Origin: Poa pratensis
Lineage: Eukaryota; Streptophyta; Magnoliopsida; Poales; Poaceae
Length of the DNA stretch: 64,000 nucleotides
Assembly: GCA_947311845.1 (NCBI GenBank)
Contig: CAMZMU010000040.1
Coordinates: forward strand, 65,753,626-65,817,625
Direction: 5' to 3'
The position numbers were made by a program, and so were the translations under genes. The notes beneath the pieces were generated by a model. It worked only from the letters and a program-made list of their open reading frames with translations. It did not search any database and had not been told where the DNA came from. Of this stretch, positions 34,401-45,385 are shown piece by piece; within the stretch, counting starts at the first letter, position 1; the number at the start of each line of letters is the position of its first letter.

Positions 34401-37400
34401 AGCACAGGTGCCTCTGGCAAGTTAGAGGCATGGATAGGACTTGGCGCTGTTGTACACTCGATGAAGATGTTGCAGCAGCCGTCATAGATATTCCGGCCAT
34501 GCAAGGCATCACGTGCGTGAACAGCCTCACGTCCGGACCGGAGTTGGACAGAGGCCTCCACCCACCCATCGCCCTGGAACACAACCAACTTTGTCACGCC
34601 GCAACCATACAACTCAAAGACCTGGCGGAGCACAATTTCTGTCACTGGATACACCACCTGGCTCACGGAGACATCGATGCCGCTGCTCATAGTCACCTCG
34701 TGCTGGGTCTGACATTCCATCAAACACCTTGTGGGCATCCATGGTGGTGGTTGTTTCTGGCCCGAGTGAGAGGTTGAGGCTAGCCACGGTGGGCGTCGCA
34801 GACAGCGGCGTGGCCGTGGTGGTCACCTGCACCACCTGCTCCCTAGGCTCCCATGAAGCCTGTAGGCGAGCAATACGAGCCAAGGTCGCATCCGTCGACT
34901 TCGAGCGCTCTGCAATCTCCTTCATCCGCTCGATTTATAGCTCGAGGCTCTCTATGGACGCCGCTAACGCCGCATCCGTCGTCGTCGCTGCAACCCCCAT
35001 CGCCTCCGTAACCTCACTGAAGACCATGATCTTTTTTTGTGGAATTTTCTGTGGAGAATGCGCTACCTTGGATACCAAATTGTCACAAGCCGTTGCCACT
35101 GGTATGATTACCAGGACGTGAGCTTCGATCCAATCTATATACAAGGGTTGTTTGTGGAGAACACCCGAACCAGAGGAAGGAGACGAGGACTGAAGGAAGA
35201 AGAAGCAGGCAGAGAGATAGGTTTCTTCAGTTCATTCCGTTCGATGTCTTTCACCGTGTCCCCTCCTTCTTCTTATACTCCAGCGCCCAGCCCAAGCATA
35301 GCTGGCCCCAAAGCCAATGATGAGAACGCCCAGTCCACGCCCAATGGATGGTGTACATGATACTTAAACCTTTACTATTCTCATCAGCTTCCTGCTATTC
35401 AAAATGAAAGGGTAGATTTAGCGCGCGCTGTAATTTTTTTAGTTGTTTTGGCTGTTGGAAACTGTCTATTTTTGTACAGCATTAATCTAACCTGCTATAG
35501 ATTAGCTTGATGTCTTGTGTGTTTGCAATGGGGAAACATATTTTTATTGTGATAGAGTTATTGTTTAAGGAGAGTGAAAGAATCAAATAAATTGTTCAAT
35601 AATACTGTTTTTCAGGTTTAGAGCAACTTGTTGGGGCTCCACTTCATTATGTTCAAGAGAAGCTGTCAATAACAGAGTCAACAGAAATTCGTGAAGATGA
35701 TGCAAGCGTCAGAGAGCCAGGTACAACTGATGTCTTGGGGATAACTGTTGATGAGAGGACTGACACATCATCTGTTGACTCAAGCCGAAATCACATATCA
35801 ACTGGTGGTGGTCGTGTTTCCTTTACAGTTCCTGTAGATCCCATGCACGAGGAAGCTTTGTCCATATTGAAGAAGCTACAAGTATGTTACATATTTGCAG
35901 TCGTAACCCTACACATATGTTATGCTTTTTCCCTGAATCATGAATGGTGTATTATCTTTTGTGAATGTATTGGTTTACAACTCAATTTGCAGACAATCTC
36001 AAAAAAAAAAAAACTCAATTTGCAGACAAGTTGTTTGCTATACCAACTTACAAGGTTTGTACATACATTTGTTTGCTGCCTTTATCACTTACAAGTCAGT
36101 ATATGGCTATGCGCTCAACTGATCATCTGGGTAGGAAAGATTACACTATTGTGAATTTCCTTGATCACCTGTTGGCTATTAGTTTGAAGGTTTTTAGTTA
36201 TTCTTTCACAGGATTATAACGACAAGTTCAAAATTTTGTCGCTAAGATGACCTTAATTTACACTATACAGTTTCTTGTAGATTTAGTATAATATCGTATG
36301 TAGGAAATCATGTGTAGATCTTATTTTTTAATTAGATTTCTTTTCACATTAGTTTGTGTGTTGGTGTGCAGTATCACCTGCAAGTGATCAGACAAAAAAA
36401 AAGAAGCTTCATTCTCTTAGCTCATATATTTCTCTAAACATCATATAGGTTTTAGATGACATTCCTACTATGTATGAGCTGTAAATGTTTCTGTAGTTTA
36501 CACAACGTATTTTATGAGTACTTTCCTACTAGGAGTGCTTTCCCATTCCGTTCAGCTTAACTCTATTCTTTAAGAAACCTTATAGTTATTTTAAAGAAAA
36601 TCATTAGTTCTAATTATCTTTTCATCACCTTCTGTGCCTCAGATAATTGAGAAAGATGCTGACTCCAGTGAATTTTGTACTCGGAGAGAATTTGCAAGAT
36701 GGTTTGTTAAATTATGCTCAAAATTAGAGAGGTAATGAAGCTACACAGTATTAAAAAATGTGATCTTTGCATGCCATTCTAGTATTGCGTTATTTATCCT
36801 TGTGTTGCAGGGAAAGGGTGCACAGGATCATACCAAATCTGATAACTTCTTGTTCAGTCGAAAGTGCGTTCGATGATGTAAATTTTGATGACCCAGATTT
36901 CTTGTATATCCAATGTAAGTTTCTGTTTATGTTGAACAGTATTAAGCCCAATCTAGTAATTCGTTGCATCTCAGATACAGGCCCATGTTATATGAAGTGA
37001 TGCTGACAATCTAATAATCTTTCATTGATGATGGAAAGCTTTAGGAGAATCTGGCATTGTGCCTAGCAAGTTATCAAGCTTCTTTGGAACATCGACAAGT
37101 GGCAACAGAAATTCCAATTTCCTACCTGAAAGGTACTAACATATGGATTTTTTAGTTTTTCCCTTATTCCGATGAACTGGTCAACAAATTAAAAAAAAGG
37201 GCAGCCCCGGTGCAGTAGCTCCCGCTTGCGCAGGGTCCGGGAAGGGTCCGACCACTTTGGGTCTTTAGTACGCAGCCTTTCCCTGCATTTCTGCAAGAGG
37301 CTGTTTCCAGGACTTGAACCCGTGACCTCATGGTCACAAGGCAGCAGGACTTGAACCCGTGAACTGGTCAACAAATTGTTTTGAATAAAATATTTCTTTT

Positions 37401-40400
37401 TGGTCCGGTTGTAGGTATCTATCACGGTTTGATCTTGTTAACTGGAAGGTACTAGTGGAGTATCCACTTGCATCAGAATTAGACCAAAAGGTACATATAC
37501 CTTTTGATCTTTTTATGTTCTACTGCATTGTTTGTAGTATTCTTCTGTTTCCTCTTTTGTGAATCCTGACTCTGGTTACAGTCCAGATGCTGAGTAAAAA
37601 TGTTCATACTTTGGATTTGAGCGCTTGGCCAGATGTTTCAGCATCCATACTTACTGACTTGTTTGGTCACAACCACAGCATCGTCAGCAAAGTTTTTGGT
37701 ATGTTGTGCTCATAATTATATATATATATATATGCTGTTAGTTGGTTGCAAGGCTAGGATTATCTATAAATTGCAGTACTGATAGTCTGATAGAGTTTAG
37801 CAATATTACAATATTTTTTGTCATTTACTCGTTTTTCGTGATTTCTTACTTTAATGACTGGGAGTTCCATTTTGTTTGGATATGTTAGTGTTGTGTTTCA
37901 ACTTGTGTTTTACGTGTGCTTGGTTTCATTGTATGCATGCATCTCTGTGGTCTATCTTCCAAGTAGTTTCTATATTTGCTCAGTATTGCGTTCATCGGTT
38001 CATGCATAAAGTGTGTGGTTGTTTCTTCTCTTCGTATTGTATGTGTCATGTACTGGAAGTACTACAGCAGGTGTGCCAGGGCCCCTACATCCATGAACGT
38101 GGTCTCGAAATCAGTTAATTAGTACCAAGATTGACACCTAATTGGTTGCAGGTTTAGTTCGTATCCAGGTCAGGAGAGGCGCCTGCTTGGAAACTCTTTT
38201 GAGTTCATATTAGGGTAGGATTGTATTTCAATTGCACTAGATGATGGAATCTTGACTGTGAAGAGCCATGTGCTGTATGGGAATGAAAAATAGACAATCA
38301 ATGAATGAAGCAACTGAGGACTCTTAGGTCCCTCAAACTTGTCTCAAGTCAGTCAATTAGCACCACATTAGGATTGTCACCTAACTCATTGCAGGTTTAG
38401 TTCACATCCAACTCAGGATACCTTTTGGAAAGTCTTTTGTATTCCTATAAGGATAGGATTCTAGTTCAATTGTACTAGAGGATGGACTCTTTACTCTAAA
38501 GAGAGAGAGGCTGTGCGGGAAAGACAAAAACAGTCAATCAGTAGACTAGAAAAAAGTGAGTTTTACCTCCAGGAACCCTAGCTATCTTGCACCTGCACTC
38601 CACCCACCACATGTTCACCCTCTATGTTCCATGGCAGTATTAAGTTCTTGGTCTGTGGGAAAACCTTTCTGTGTGTTGCTTTGTCCATATATAGAGCCCT
38701 GGAAGTGCCACCATCTAGGTTCTCTCTTTTTGTACTGGTTGAGTTCCTTAACAAGTTGCAATGAGAAGAGAGTATGCTTTTCATTCTAAATGTTCTTTTT
38801 GTGCTGGGAAGGATAGTATCTTTTGTTAGCAAAGGAAAGTATATATAGTGAAAACTTATAATTGTGCCCACTTTGTTTTATCCCATGTCCCACGTGAAGT
38901 TTCTATCTTATTTGCTTTTCAATGTGAATTTAACTGTACTCTTGGAAAGATAGGTGTTCTTCATGTTAAAGGGATGACATTAGTGTGCTGAATTAGGCCA
39001 TTATGTTCTGTTGATTGCTCCAACTACTCTTTTGTCCTGATACTTGTTCTTGTGATGCTATCTATGTTTTTAGTTTAGCAACTCATGAAAAATATGGACT
39101 TACGGACAAGCATGACCTTAGCTGACTATTTTCTGTCTGAATTTACCTATACAAGAACCGCTCTCCATACTGGATCCTGCTCTGTTCTGTCATTTTGTGA
39201 TTCATATTGTTAATAACAGCACTTAATTCGTTAGCAGATCAGCTATCCTTTTTCCAATATGCTATCCTCAGTGACTTGTGCAATCGCTGCATTTTATAGG
39301 AAACACCAGGCGCCTTCAACACCATAAGCCTGTAACAAAAGCACAAGCGGCCGCTGCACTGACCACTGGCCGAATGGAAGAAGTAATACATGAGGAATTA
39401 AATAGACTTGAAGCAGAAAATCAGTCCCGACTTGCTGTTATAGGTGAAATTATGGACGAGTTAACTAACAGAGGGGATATTAAACAATATTGGGAAGGCA
39501 AGATGAAAAAAGAGCAAGACCGTGAGCTTGAAGTTGAAAAGCATCTTCAAGATGTGTTGCATGAGCTTGCAACTGAAAGGACAGACCGAGAAAAGGAAAT
39601 TGCAGTCTCGCTAAAAGAAAGAAAAGCTTTAGAGTGTCAGAATCAGGAACTCGTATGTTTAAGGTCAGAAGTTGATGGCATGTATGATAGACTAGCCACA
39701 GAGAGTCTAGAGGTCATGGCTGATGAAGAAAATCTGGAGAAGTTGTCTTCTGATATGAGCAGCAAGCATCAAGCTGTCACTGAAGCTAAATCATTTCTTG
39801 AGGCTGAGAAGGAAGCTCTGACTATGCTAAGGTATGTCTTTATACAACCTTCACTTTTGGTTAGTACATGGTACTAAATACTAATACATAGCACCTGCAG
39901 GTTATAAATTTATATGGTACCAACGAAACATTATTTCACCATCTTATGTGAGTAGACTTGTAAATGTATGTGCGCATGCATTAGTTCAGGAAAAGGTGCT
40001 TTATCATATAGTGGTGAGCATTTGCCAAAAAAAAAACCTGCTCATTGCAGAAGTGATATTAGGGGAAATTAGCTGGTCATGTATTAAGGAAAGAAATAGA
40101 GAGAGTCCATTGATCTTAAGAGACTGGTTTAGATCCCCAATCTGAATTGTATGAAAGCTAGCTCTTCTGTGCAGACCTCTGTCTCATGATATATCAAAAA
40201 ATGTGTCAGTTTTTATATCATGCCAATTTTCGCAGGGATTTTGTAACCCTGTCACTTTGCTGATTGTTTTTCTTTTTGCTGGGTATATGCCAATGTCGTA
40301 CCATACTTTTTATAGAAGGCAGCAACTTGTTTAACTGGCTTCTATGACACTAGCTCATTTGTATCAGGTCTTGGGTGGAGAAGGAAGCGGAGCGAGTGCA

Positions 40401-40458
40401 TGAACGTGCTGAGGTACTCGAGAAGGCTTTGAGAAGATGGCGAGTCCCAGCTGATTGA
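31488..40458 (+). CDS. SLH-domain, coiled-coil protein, probably plastid-targeted
   Basis: Ten exons join with consistent phases: 31488-31689, 31801-31890, 35616-35881, 36643-36731, 36811-36914, 37039-37132, 37415-37490, 37587-37698, 39300-39831 and 40368-40458. They total 1656 nt and give 551 residues. The N terminus (about 1-65) is Arg/Ala/Pro-rich like a transit peptide. It is followed by a membrane segment, ALVVGLGASAAIALAGITW (about 72-90). An S-layer-homology-like module spans about 175-220 (HEEALSILKKLQIIEKDADS, then REFARWFVKLC). A second, weaker one lies around 240-310. Residues about 355-545 are Glu/Lys-rich and strongly coiled-coil. This arrangement matches the plant SLH-domain family of Arabidopsis At5g23890/At5g52410, whose molecular role is not established. 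In exon 8 the first possible acceptor would give an immediate stop; the next AG (37585-37586) keeps the frame. Intron 2 contains a 3.2-kb LTR retrotransposon and intron 6 a SINE. Confidence 0.9.
32137..32423 (-). repeat. 3' LTR of the RRM-carrying retrotransposon
   Basis: 287 bp, closely matching 35081-35362. Its outer base is mutated (CGTCAC for TGTCAC on the plus strand). Confidence 0.85.
33456..34211 (-). other. Unassigned long frame inside the retrotransposon
   Basis: 251 codons. The N-terminal half is basic and Pro-rich; the C-terminal part has HALVHFSDALGYTICDIGCQ and LVYLVEKRFRLAVDYVS. I do not recognise a family. Further minus-strand frames lie at 33120-33401, 32737-32979 and 32424-32709, the last joined in frame to the 3' LTR. 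These may be exons or fragments of other captured genes. Confidence 0.3.
34187..34738 (-). pseudogene. PTB-like RRM domain sequence inside the retrotransposon
   Basis: A 183-codon minus-strand frame contains YPVTEIVLRQVFELYG, then KLVVFQGDGWVEASVQL, then HARDALHGRNIYDGCCNIFI. This follows the second RRM of plant polypyrimidine tract-binding proteins closely, including the hallmark GRNIYDGCC. PTBs bind CU-rich RNA and regulate splicing. After the RRM comes a Thr/Val/Ala-rich tail. The upstream leader (35028 to about 34700, with LARIARLQASW and MDAHKVFDGM) is in a different frame and has an internal stop (near 34937), so this copy cannot make one continuous protein as sequenced. The source was presumably a captured cellular mRNA. 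Confidence 0.65.
35081..35362 (-). repeat. 5' LTR of the RRM-carrying retrotransposon
   Basis: 282 bp. The differences from the 3' LTR are scattered substitutions and small indels, so the insertion is not very recent. Confidence 0.85.
35979..36029 (+). mobile_element. Tail-only retroposon insertion in intron 3 of the SLH gene
   Basis: The 18-bp repeat AACTCAATTTGCAGACAA (35979-35996 and 36012-36029) flanks only TCTC plus 11 A. It has the form of a target duplication around an almost bare poly(A) tail. Confidence 0.6.
37191..37359 (-). mobile_element. Au-type SINE in intron 6 of the SLH gene
   Basis: On the minus strand it has B-box GGTTCAAGTCC, then GGAAACAGCCTCTTGCAGAA, AAAGTGGTCGGACCCTTCCC and a terminal GGGCTGCCCTTTTTTTT, as in Au SINEs known from Aegilops and wheat. 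It is flanked by the 18-bp duplication TGAACTGGTCAACAAATT (37173-37190 and 37360-37377). The 5' end is altered: GGACTTGAACCCGTGA is repeated where the head should be. Confidence 0.85.
38080..38510 (+). repeat. Diverged tandem duplication in intron 8 of the SLH gene
   Basis: Two blocks of about 170 bp share CAGTTAATTAG/CAGTCAATTAGCACCA, TTGCAGGTTTAGTTC and TTCAATTG.ACTAGA.GATGG, starting near 38110 and 38350. Confidence 0.6.
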
Positions 40459-42169
40459 GCGCAAACTTGCCGCAGCAATTTTGTGTTGTATCGTCAGCGC
40501 TTCTGCTGTCAGTCATAAATACTTGCCTCAACAGTATGGAATGTCAGTACGTGCTAGGCCCTTCGAGATCATGGTTTTCTTTTGCTGTTTGTCAGTGACT
40601 TGCTGTTTATGTTGGAGCTGCAATCCGAGTTCATTCTGTTCAGTTTTTTGTGGTCTATGGCCGTAGATAATTTTCTGCGGCATCCATGCTGCAGTGGTGC
40701 TCTCTCAACTAGATCAGGATCGTGGGTGTATGCTTGTCGAGTGGAAACGGTGCCAGTCTGTTGGTCAATTGCACTATCCTTGGAGAGATTCCGGGTGGTG
40801 AAATCGGCATCATTTCCTCCGCATCGCTTGGGTGCATGTGCTTGAGATGATCCTAAGGCGTGCGGCTCCTTGTATCGCACCCACCACCAAGTTGTCGTCG
40901 CCCGCTTGCCTTCTCGCTCCGAGCCGTGGAGCGTCGATCCTGACGTCGAGGATGAGAGAGGTGATAACTAAGTCATGTGCATAAATTAGGAGGCCGTCAA
41001 GAATGCCCACGCCAGCGCCATAAGGCTCCAGAACGACCTCCCCCGAGAGGGTGATGATGCAACACGCCACCGTCATCGAGAACGATACGCTCAAGAGTTT
41101 TCACCCAAAACTCGGAGGTAGGGAAGGTAACCATAACAACGTCCCCAAGAGATTACCACACCTTCCGCCGTTTGGTGGCGCTGGGGCGGGAACTAGCTTA
41201 ACCCTAATCTAGAAAGTCTATTAGAAGCTCAGAGCATAACAACCATCCGCGGCTGGACCTGCCGGGCGGTGGGTGCTGCGCATGTTCCGTTGCGTTCGCC
41301 GTTTCCCGATCGATAGCTCCAAGCAAAAAAAGCCGGTGGCAGTTGATCAATGTTGCTTGTGGGACTCACTCATAGGGTACCATCGACGCATATATATCCG
41401 GCGAAACCAAGTGCTATCAGATTAACCTGATGATGGGGCCACGGATAAGGGGCACCGGGAAATGCTCGGCTGGTGTTTGTCTCTTGACGCCCTATGGTGT
41501 ATTTTTGCAGTGCAGGGCAAAGCATCTTGTGCCACAAGTAACACTCATCGCGCACATGATCCATGAGTAGTTTCACCGGATTTTCTCACCTGTTTATGGA
41601 TAATTCTTCACGTTTAAGCTAAGCTGTTCCTAGCCTCCTTGGTATATGACAAACGCAGGTAGTAGTCTTTCCCGGGTGCCGTTTAGCGTCTCCTTTAGCA
41701 CTTTTGGTACCGAGATCCCTGACGATAAGGAAGATATGTGATGGTGCTAACTTGTACGCCATAGGCATGTCAGTTTAGCGTCCACCAAGATGTACTGCTT
41801 CTTAACTCGGTAATTAGTGGTTGAAAATATGATACACCCAGAAAGTAACTTAACATCTGGGGACTAAAAGAAATTAACGAGTGATCAACACGAGATCGAT
41901 GGGGATCCCTGAATATTCCCCTCTCTTGGATAGCTGCACAACTCTTTTGAAAAGCGGCAAGAGATTTGTATTTTTCATTAATGTAGCAGGGGCTAAAAAA
42001 TCATTGAACTATCGGTTTCCCCACATCCACCACCCCGCCAACAAAATAAACGGTCACAACACCACATTTTATTGAAGGAGGGCCTCGTGACCAAACGTTA
42101 CAGGGGAGGAATTAGGAGGCCAACACCCTAAAGAAGGGTGTAGGTTGGCGGGACGGAGAGGAAGCATCA
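40459..42169. other. 3' flank of the SLH gene and intergenic sequence
   Basis: The first 300-400 bases are plausible 3' UTR. 40810-41180 has a diverged minus-strand frame of retroelement-like composition but no recognisable domain. Nothing else is supported. Confidence 0.35.
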
Positions 42170-43152
42170 TGACGTGGTATCTCGCACGGCATTGCCACAC
42201 GGGGTGGCTTGAGTAGAGGAGTGGGAGCAGCTATCTGCAGCGTTGGCACCCGCAGGATTGCGCCGGAGCGCTAAGACACGGTGTACCCAGGTTCGGGGCC
42301 CTCACGATGGAGGTAACACCCCTACTCCTGCATGATCTCTCTACTATCGGTGGACATAGTACAATGTTGCTCCTTGAGCTGTTTGCGAAGCTCTCCATGG
42401 CTTACTCTCTTGCTAGCTCTCGGGAGTGGAAGGGATGGTGGAGGAAGAATCGGCCTCTCTACTTGGGCACCCAGACAACCTTATATAGGCCTGGCTGTCT
42501 GGCTTACAGGCGGGGCCGGCTGGCCGTACCAGCCGGCTGACATAGTCTACAGGGGTCTTCAATCATGACGTAGCTGGTCTGCAGTACAGCGTGCCTGAAA
42601 GGGCAGGTACCTTCGTCCGGCAGTGCCCAATCGGGTGTCTTTGACCCCGCATGGAGTCCTATCGTTGTGCTGGGAGGCGCAGCAGACGTCAGGCTGTGCC
42701 TCTCTTTAGCCCATGCTGGGGCGACGTGGAGGGCCAGCCGGAGATGGCGTTGCCGCCTGCTCTGTACGGCGGACTCTTCCTGTGCGGTTCCATCAGTGTA
42801 CTGGGCGGCGATCTTTGTCTTCTTCTTCTCGTCGTAAGCAGCTAGCAGCCGGTCGTCCGGCTGCGGGCTGACCAGATCCGGCTACCTCTGTTGACTTTGG
42901 TCGTATAAGGCGGCGTCCTTGTCGTTATGCGGTTGTCTCCGAGAATCGTGATGATGACGAGCTTGCAGTGCTTTTGCCCATGCCGCCTTGGCGTGCACGG
43001 CAGGCCAAGCGGAGGCCGGCTGCGCTCGGGGCAGACGGACTCGGCCGAGCTGGGCAGTCGGAGGCGGCCAAGTTGAAGTCTTGTGCTTGAATTTGAGTTT
43101 CACTCGGGATCTTCTGTGGGCCTTTGAGCACCCGGGTTTCATCCCCATGACA
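42170..43152 (-). mobile_element. Solo LTR of a Gypsy-type retrotransposon
   Basis: On the minus strand it begins TGTCATGGGGATGAAACCCG and ends GATACCACGTCA. It contains a TATA box GCCTATATAAGG and the phrase CCCGAACCTGGGTACACCG, usual for Triticeae Gypsy LTRs. Flanks are CATCA (42165-42169) and AATCA (43153-43157), a 4/5 target-duplication match. No internal domain or second LTR is nearby. Confidence 0.65.
42480..42491 (-). promoter_or_regulatory. TATA box in the solo LTR
   Basis: GCCTATATAAGG on the minus strand, about 665 bp from the LTR start. Confidence 0.5.
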
Positions 43153-44048
43153 AATCACCTATGCTTGCAACGAGACCCACATCGGTCCTGCGGCAACACA
43201 CACATCCACCCTGATACCACACAAACTGATGGATCTTATGCCCTTGCAGTCCTTTTAGAGCTTCCACAATGCGCCGCTTAAAAGCGGGGGCCAAGATCAA
43301 AATCCTGGTCTGCTGGCAGTTGCTATTAATTTTATGATATTTATTTATTCCTTTAGCGCTCCATCAAGCGTTCCTGCAATGTGGATGCTCTTAGCAGCAT
43401 ATGCTCCATGTAAGAAAAAAACATAGTGTGTGTACTATAACGTGGAACCTTTTGCCACCAGCATATCCAGCTTGCATACCTTGATTACATATTGACTCAT
43501 GGTACGGGTACACATCAAACAGACGGCGTAAAGCGGACAGAGAAGAAAACGGTACAGTATTTATCGGTACAGCATTTGAGGGTACCTTTCGTTCAACACA
43601 TAGATAACAGACGTAGATGGTGACATAGTGTAACTCATGGTGATCTGGTTTAGGTACAGTTGAAGAAGAGGAAAACAGTACATCTATCAAAATCGTATTT
43701 TCAGAAGGGCATATCGATGGTTAGAAAACAAAACCCTCCTCGGAAGAATTTGCCTACCTGATCAACCCCCACAGGCAGGATCAAAGAAAATTGCATAGCC
43801 AGCAAATTTTTGCAGAAAAGTAATATAATTCCTATCATTACAATACCATATAAAAATAAAAGAAAACGTGAAAAAAATAAACAGAGCACTGAGAAGAACA
43901 TATACACGAACACTGAGCCTTGCAGGCACGCACGCACTCTGTCTCACCAGACAAAAAAAACAGAGCAAGCTTTGCCATCTTTTTGCTCGGCTCAAACTGA
44001 CCAAGGAAAGAGAAGGAAGGAGGAGTGTCTCGGCATAGTATATGGACG
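43153..44048. other. Intergenic sequence and 3' flank of the small minus-strand gene
   Basis: The part adjacent to 44049 is AT-rich and is plausible 3' UTR. No other feature is recognised. Confidence 0.35.
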
Positions 44049-44384
44049 CTAGTAGAGGCCGGCGTTGGCGCCGAGCTTGACGGACGACGGGAAGGGGCTG
44101 CGCATGGGCGACCTGGGCGGCTGCGCGAGGCGGTGCCCGTCGGCGTCGTAGTAGATGACGCCGGAGAAGTCGAGCGGCTGGCACCGCTCCCCCATGAGTA
44201 TCTCCTTCCTCCACAGCCCGCCCTCCTCCTTCTCCCGCGATCCTCCTCCACACCCCGTCGGCAGCGAGAACGCCTTCCTCCACGGTGACGCCTTGCCGGC
44301 GCCCATCCGCCTCGCCGCCCGCTGCAGCCGCCGCGTGCACGTGCCCATCAGCGCCGCCACCGCGTGCAGGAGGCTCACACCCAT
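44049..44384 (-). CDS. Small conserved plant protein of unknown function
   Basis: One exon of 111 codons starts MGVSLLHAVAALMGTCTRRL and ends KLGANAGLY. The N terminus is basic with Arg pairs. The C-terminal half carries the conserved block LWRKEILMGERCQPLDFSG followed by VIYYDADG, then a Pro/Arg/Ser-rich tail (PPRSPMRSPFPSSVKL). I recognise this block from a family of short angiosperm proteins, usually annotated as uncharacterised; no biochemical role is known to me. No signal peptide or membrane segment is evident. A TATA box lies about 100 bp upstream, and a C-rich 3' flank follows. The matching plus-strand frame (44155-44583) is a shadow. Confidence 0.82.
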   Translation of the reverse strand: MGVSLLHAVAALMGTCTRRLQRAARRMGAGKASPWRKAFSLPTGCGGGSREKEEGGLWRKEILMGERCQPLDFSGVIYYDADGHRLAQPPRSPMRSPFPSSVKLGANAGLY

Positions 44385-44482
44385 CTCCGCAGCCCGATCT
44401 CGACTTTTTCTTGGTTTCTTGTGTGCTCTGAGTAGGGCTGTAGCGGATTATTGCTTTGAGGTGGTGGCCGTTTGGTTTGGCG

Positions 44483-44493
44483 GCATATATAGG
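44483..44493 (-). promoter_or_regulatory. TATA box of the small minus-strand gene
   Basis: CCTATATATGCCG on the minus strand, roughly 100 bp upstream of the ATG at 44384. Confidence 0.65.
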
Positions 44494-44674
44494 CCCGGGT
44501 CTCGGGATGGTGGCGCCACCTGCCTGCGATGGGCAAAAGTCAAACAAGTAGGCTGGAATGAGATTTGTCTATTTAATCACTAACGATCGCCGTGATCTAG
44601 TATCTAAACCACGGAATTTCATCTTCCCCTCGAGGGTGTGTAACTGAGTCGGCTCGAGCACTCATGGAAGATTT

Positions 44675-45385
44675 TTTTTTTTCCAGATAAAAGGCATTTT
44701 ATTGATGCCCAGCTTTCACTTAACAAAGCAGGAGTTCAAAACATAGTCTGATACAGGCTGCGGCATACAGCTTCACCAACTTAAAAGTAAACAATGCTGC
44801 GACATACAGTTTTGCCAAATAAAAGGAGCTACTAAGCTAAGACGACGAAGGGGTGCTAACTTCTCGCCAGGACGCATGAAGCATGGATCTCCTTAAACAT
44901 TTCTACCAGCCAGCTTGCTCCGGCTCCATCCTAGGGCTTGAAAAGTGGAAGACATCCATACATAAAGAGCTTAGATTTGAAGATTACATCAGCGGGATGT
45001 TTGACCACTTTCTTTTCAATGGAGAGCTTCTTCTCACAGACCAAAGGGTCCACGATTGAGCAGTAAAAAGGAACCAAATAATTCTGCGGGCAGGGGCTGG
45101 AACGTGAGAGAGAATAGCGTGGAATTGCGCAAACTTAGCAGGACACCAATCTCTCCCTAGGGCCTGGCGTAAAACGGACCAAATAAAGCGCGCAATCGAA
45201 AATTGGAAAAACATATGGGAGACATCTTCCTCCGCACCACAGAGCTCACACTTGCCATCCGACGGCCCTCGCCGAGTTGCAAGTTGGGAGCCCGACGGCA
45301 GCCTATCAAGCACTTTGCCAAGAGAAAATTTAAATCTTGAGGGGCAGCTTGGCCTTCCAAAGCGTGCAATCGAACATTGGAAAAA
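44675..45385 (-). mobile_element. 5'-truncated LINE with zf-RVT region
   Basis: A poly(T) run at the left end is the poly(A) tail. The flanks are CTCATGGAAGATTT (44661-44674) and CTCACGGAAGATTT (45386-45399). The minus-strand frame has LGKVLDRLPSGSQLATR, CELCGAEEDVSHMFF and ARFIWSVLRQALG, the zinc-binding reverse-transcriptase-associated (zf-RVT) region found at the C terminus of plant LINE ORF2. Confidence 0.85.

Larger units (their letters stand above)
32137..35362 (-). mobile_element. LTR retrotransposon with captured RRM-coding sequence, in intron 2 of the SLH gene
   Basis: Two near-identical direct repeats, 32137-32423 and 35081-35362, are flanked by the 5-bp duplication CTTAA (32132-32136 and 35363-35367). 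Read on the minus strand, the LTRs start TGTCATGTACACC (TATCATG in the 5' copy) and end TTGTGACA. A PBS-like TTTGGTATCCAAGG, partly matching the initiator-Met tRNA site, follows the 5' LTR. A purine-rich AAGGGGGCGAGAA precedes the 3' LTR. No protease, reverse transcriptase or integrase is visible. Instead the interior has a coiled-coil-like leader (ATG at 35028), an RRM resembling RRM2 of polypyrimidine tract-binding proteins, and further unassigned frames with stops between them. It is a non-autonomous element that lies antisense to its host gene. Confidence 0.85.

Noticed and set aside
43762..44547. 261-codon minus-strand frame overlapping the small gene
   Set aside because: A different frame from the conserved 111-residue protein; its sequence is a compositional shadow.
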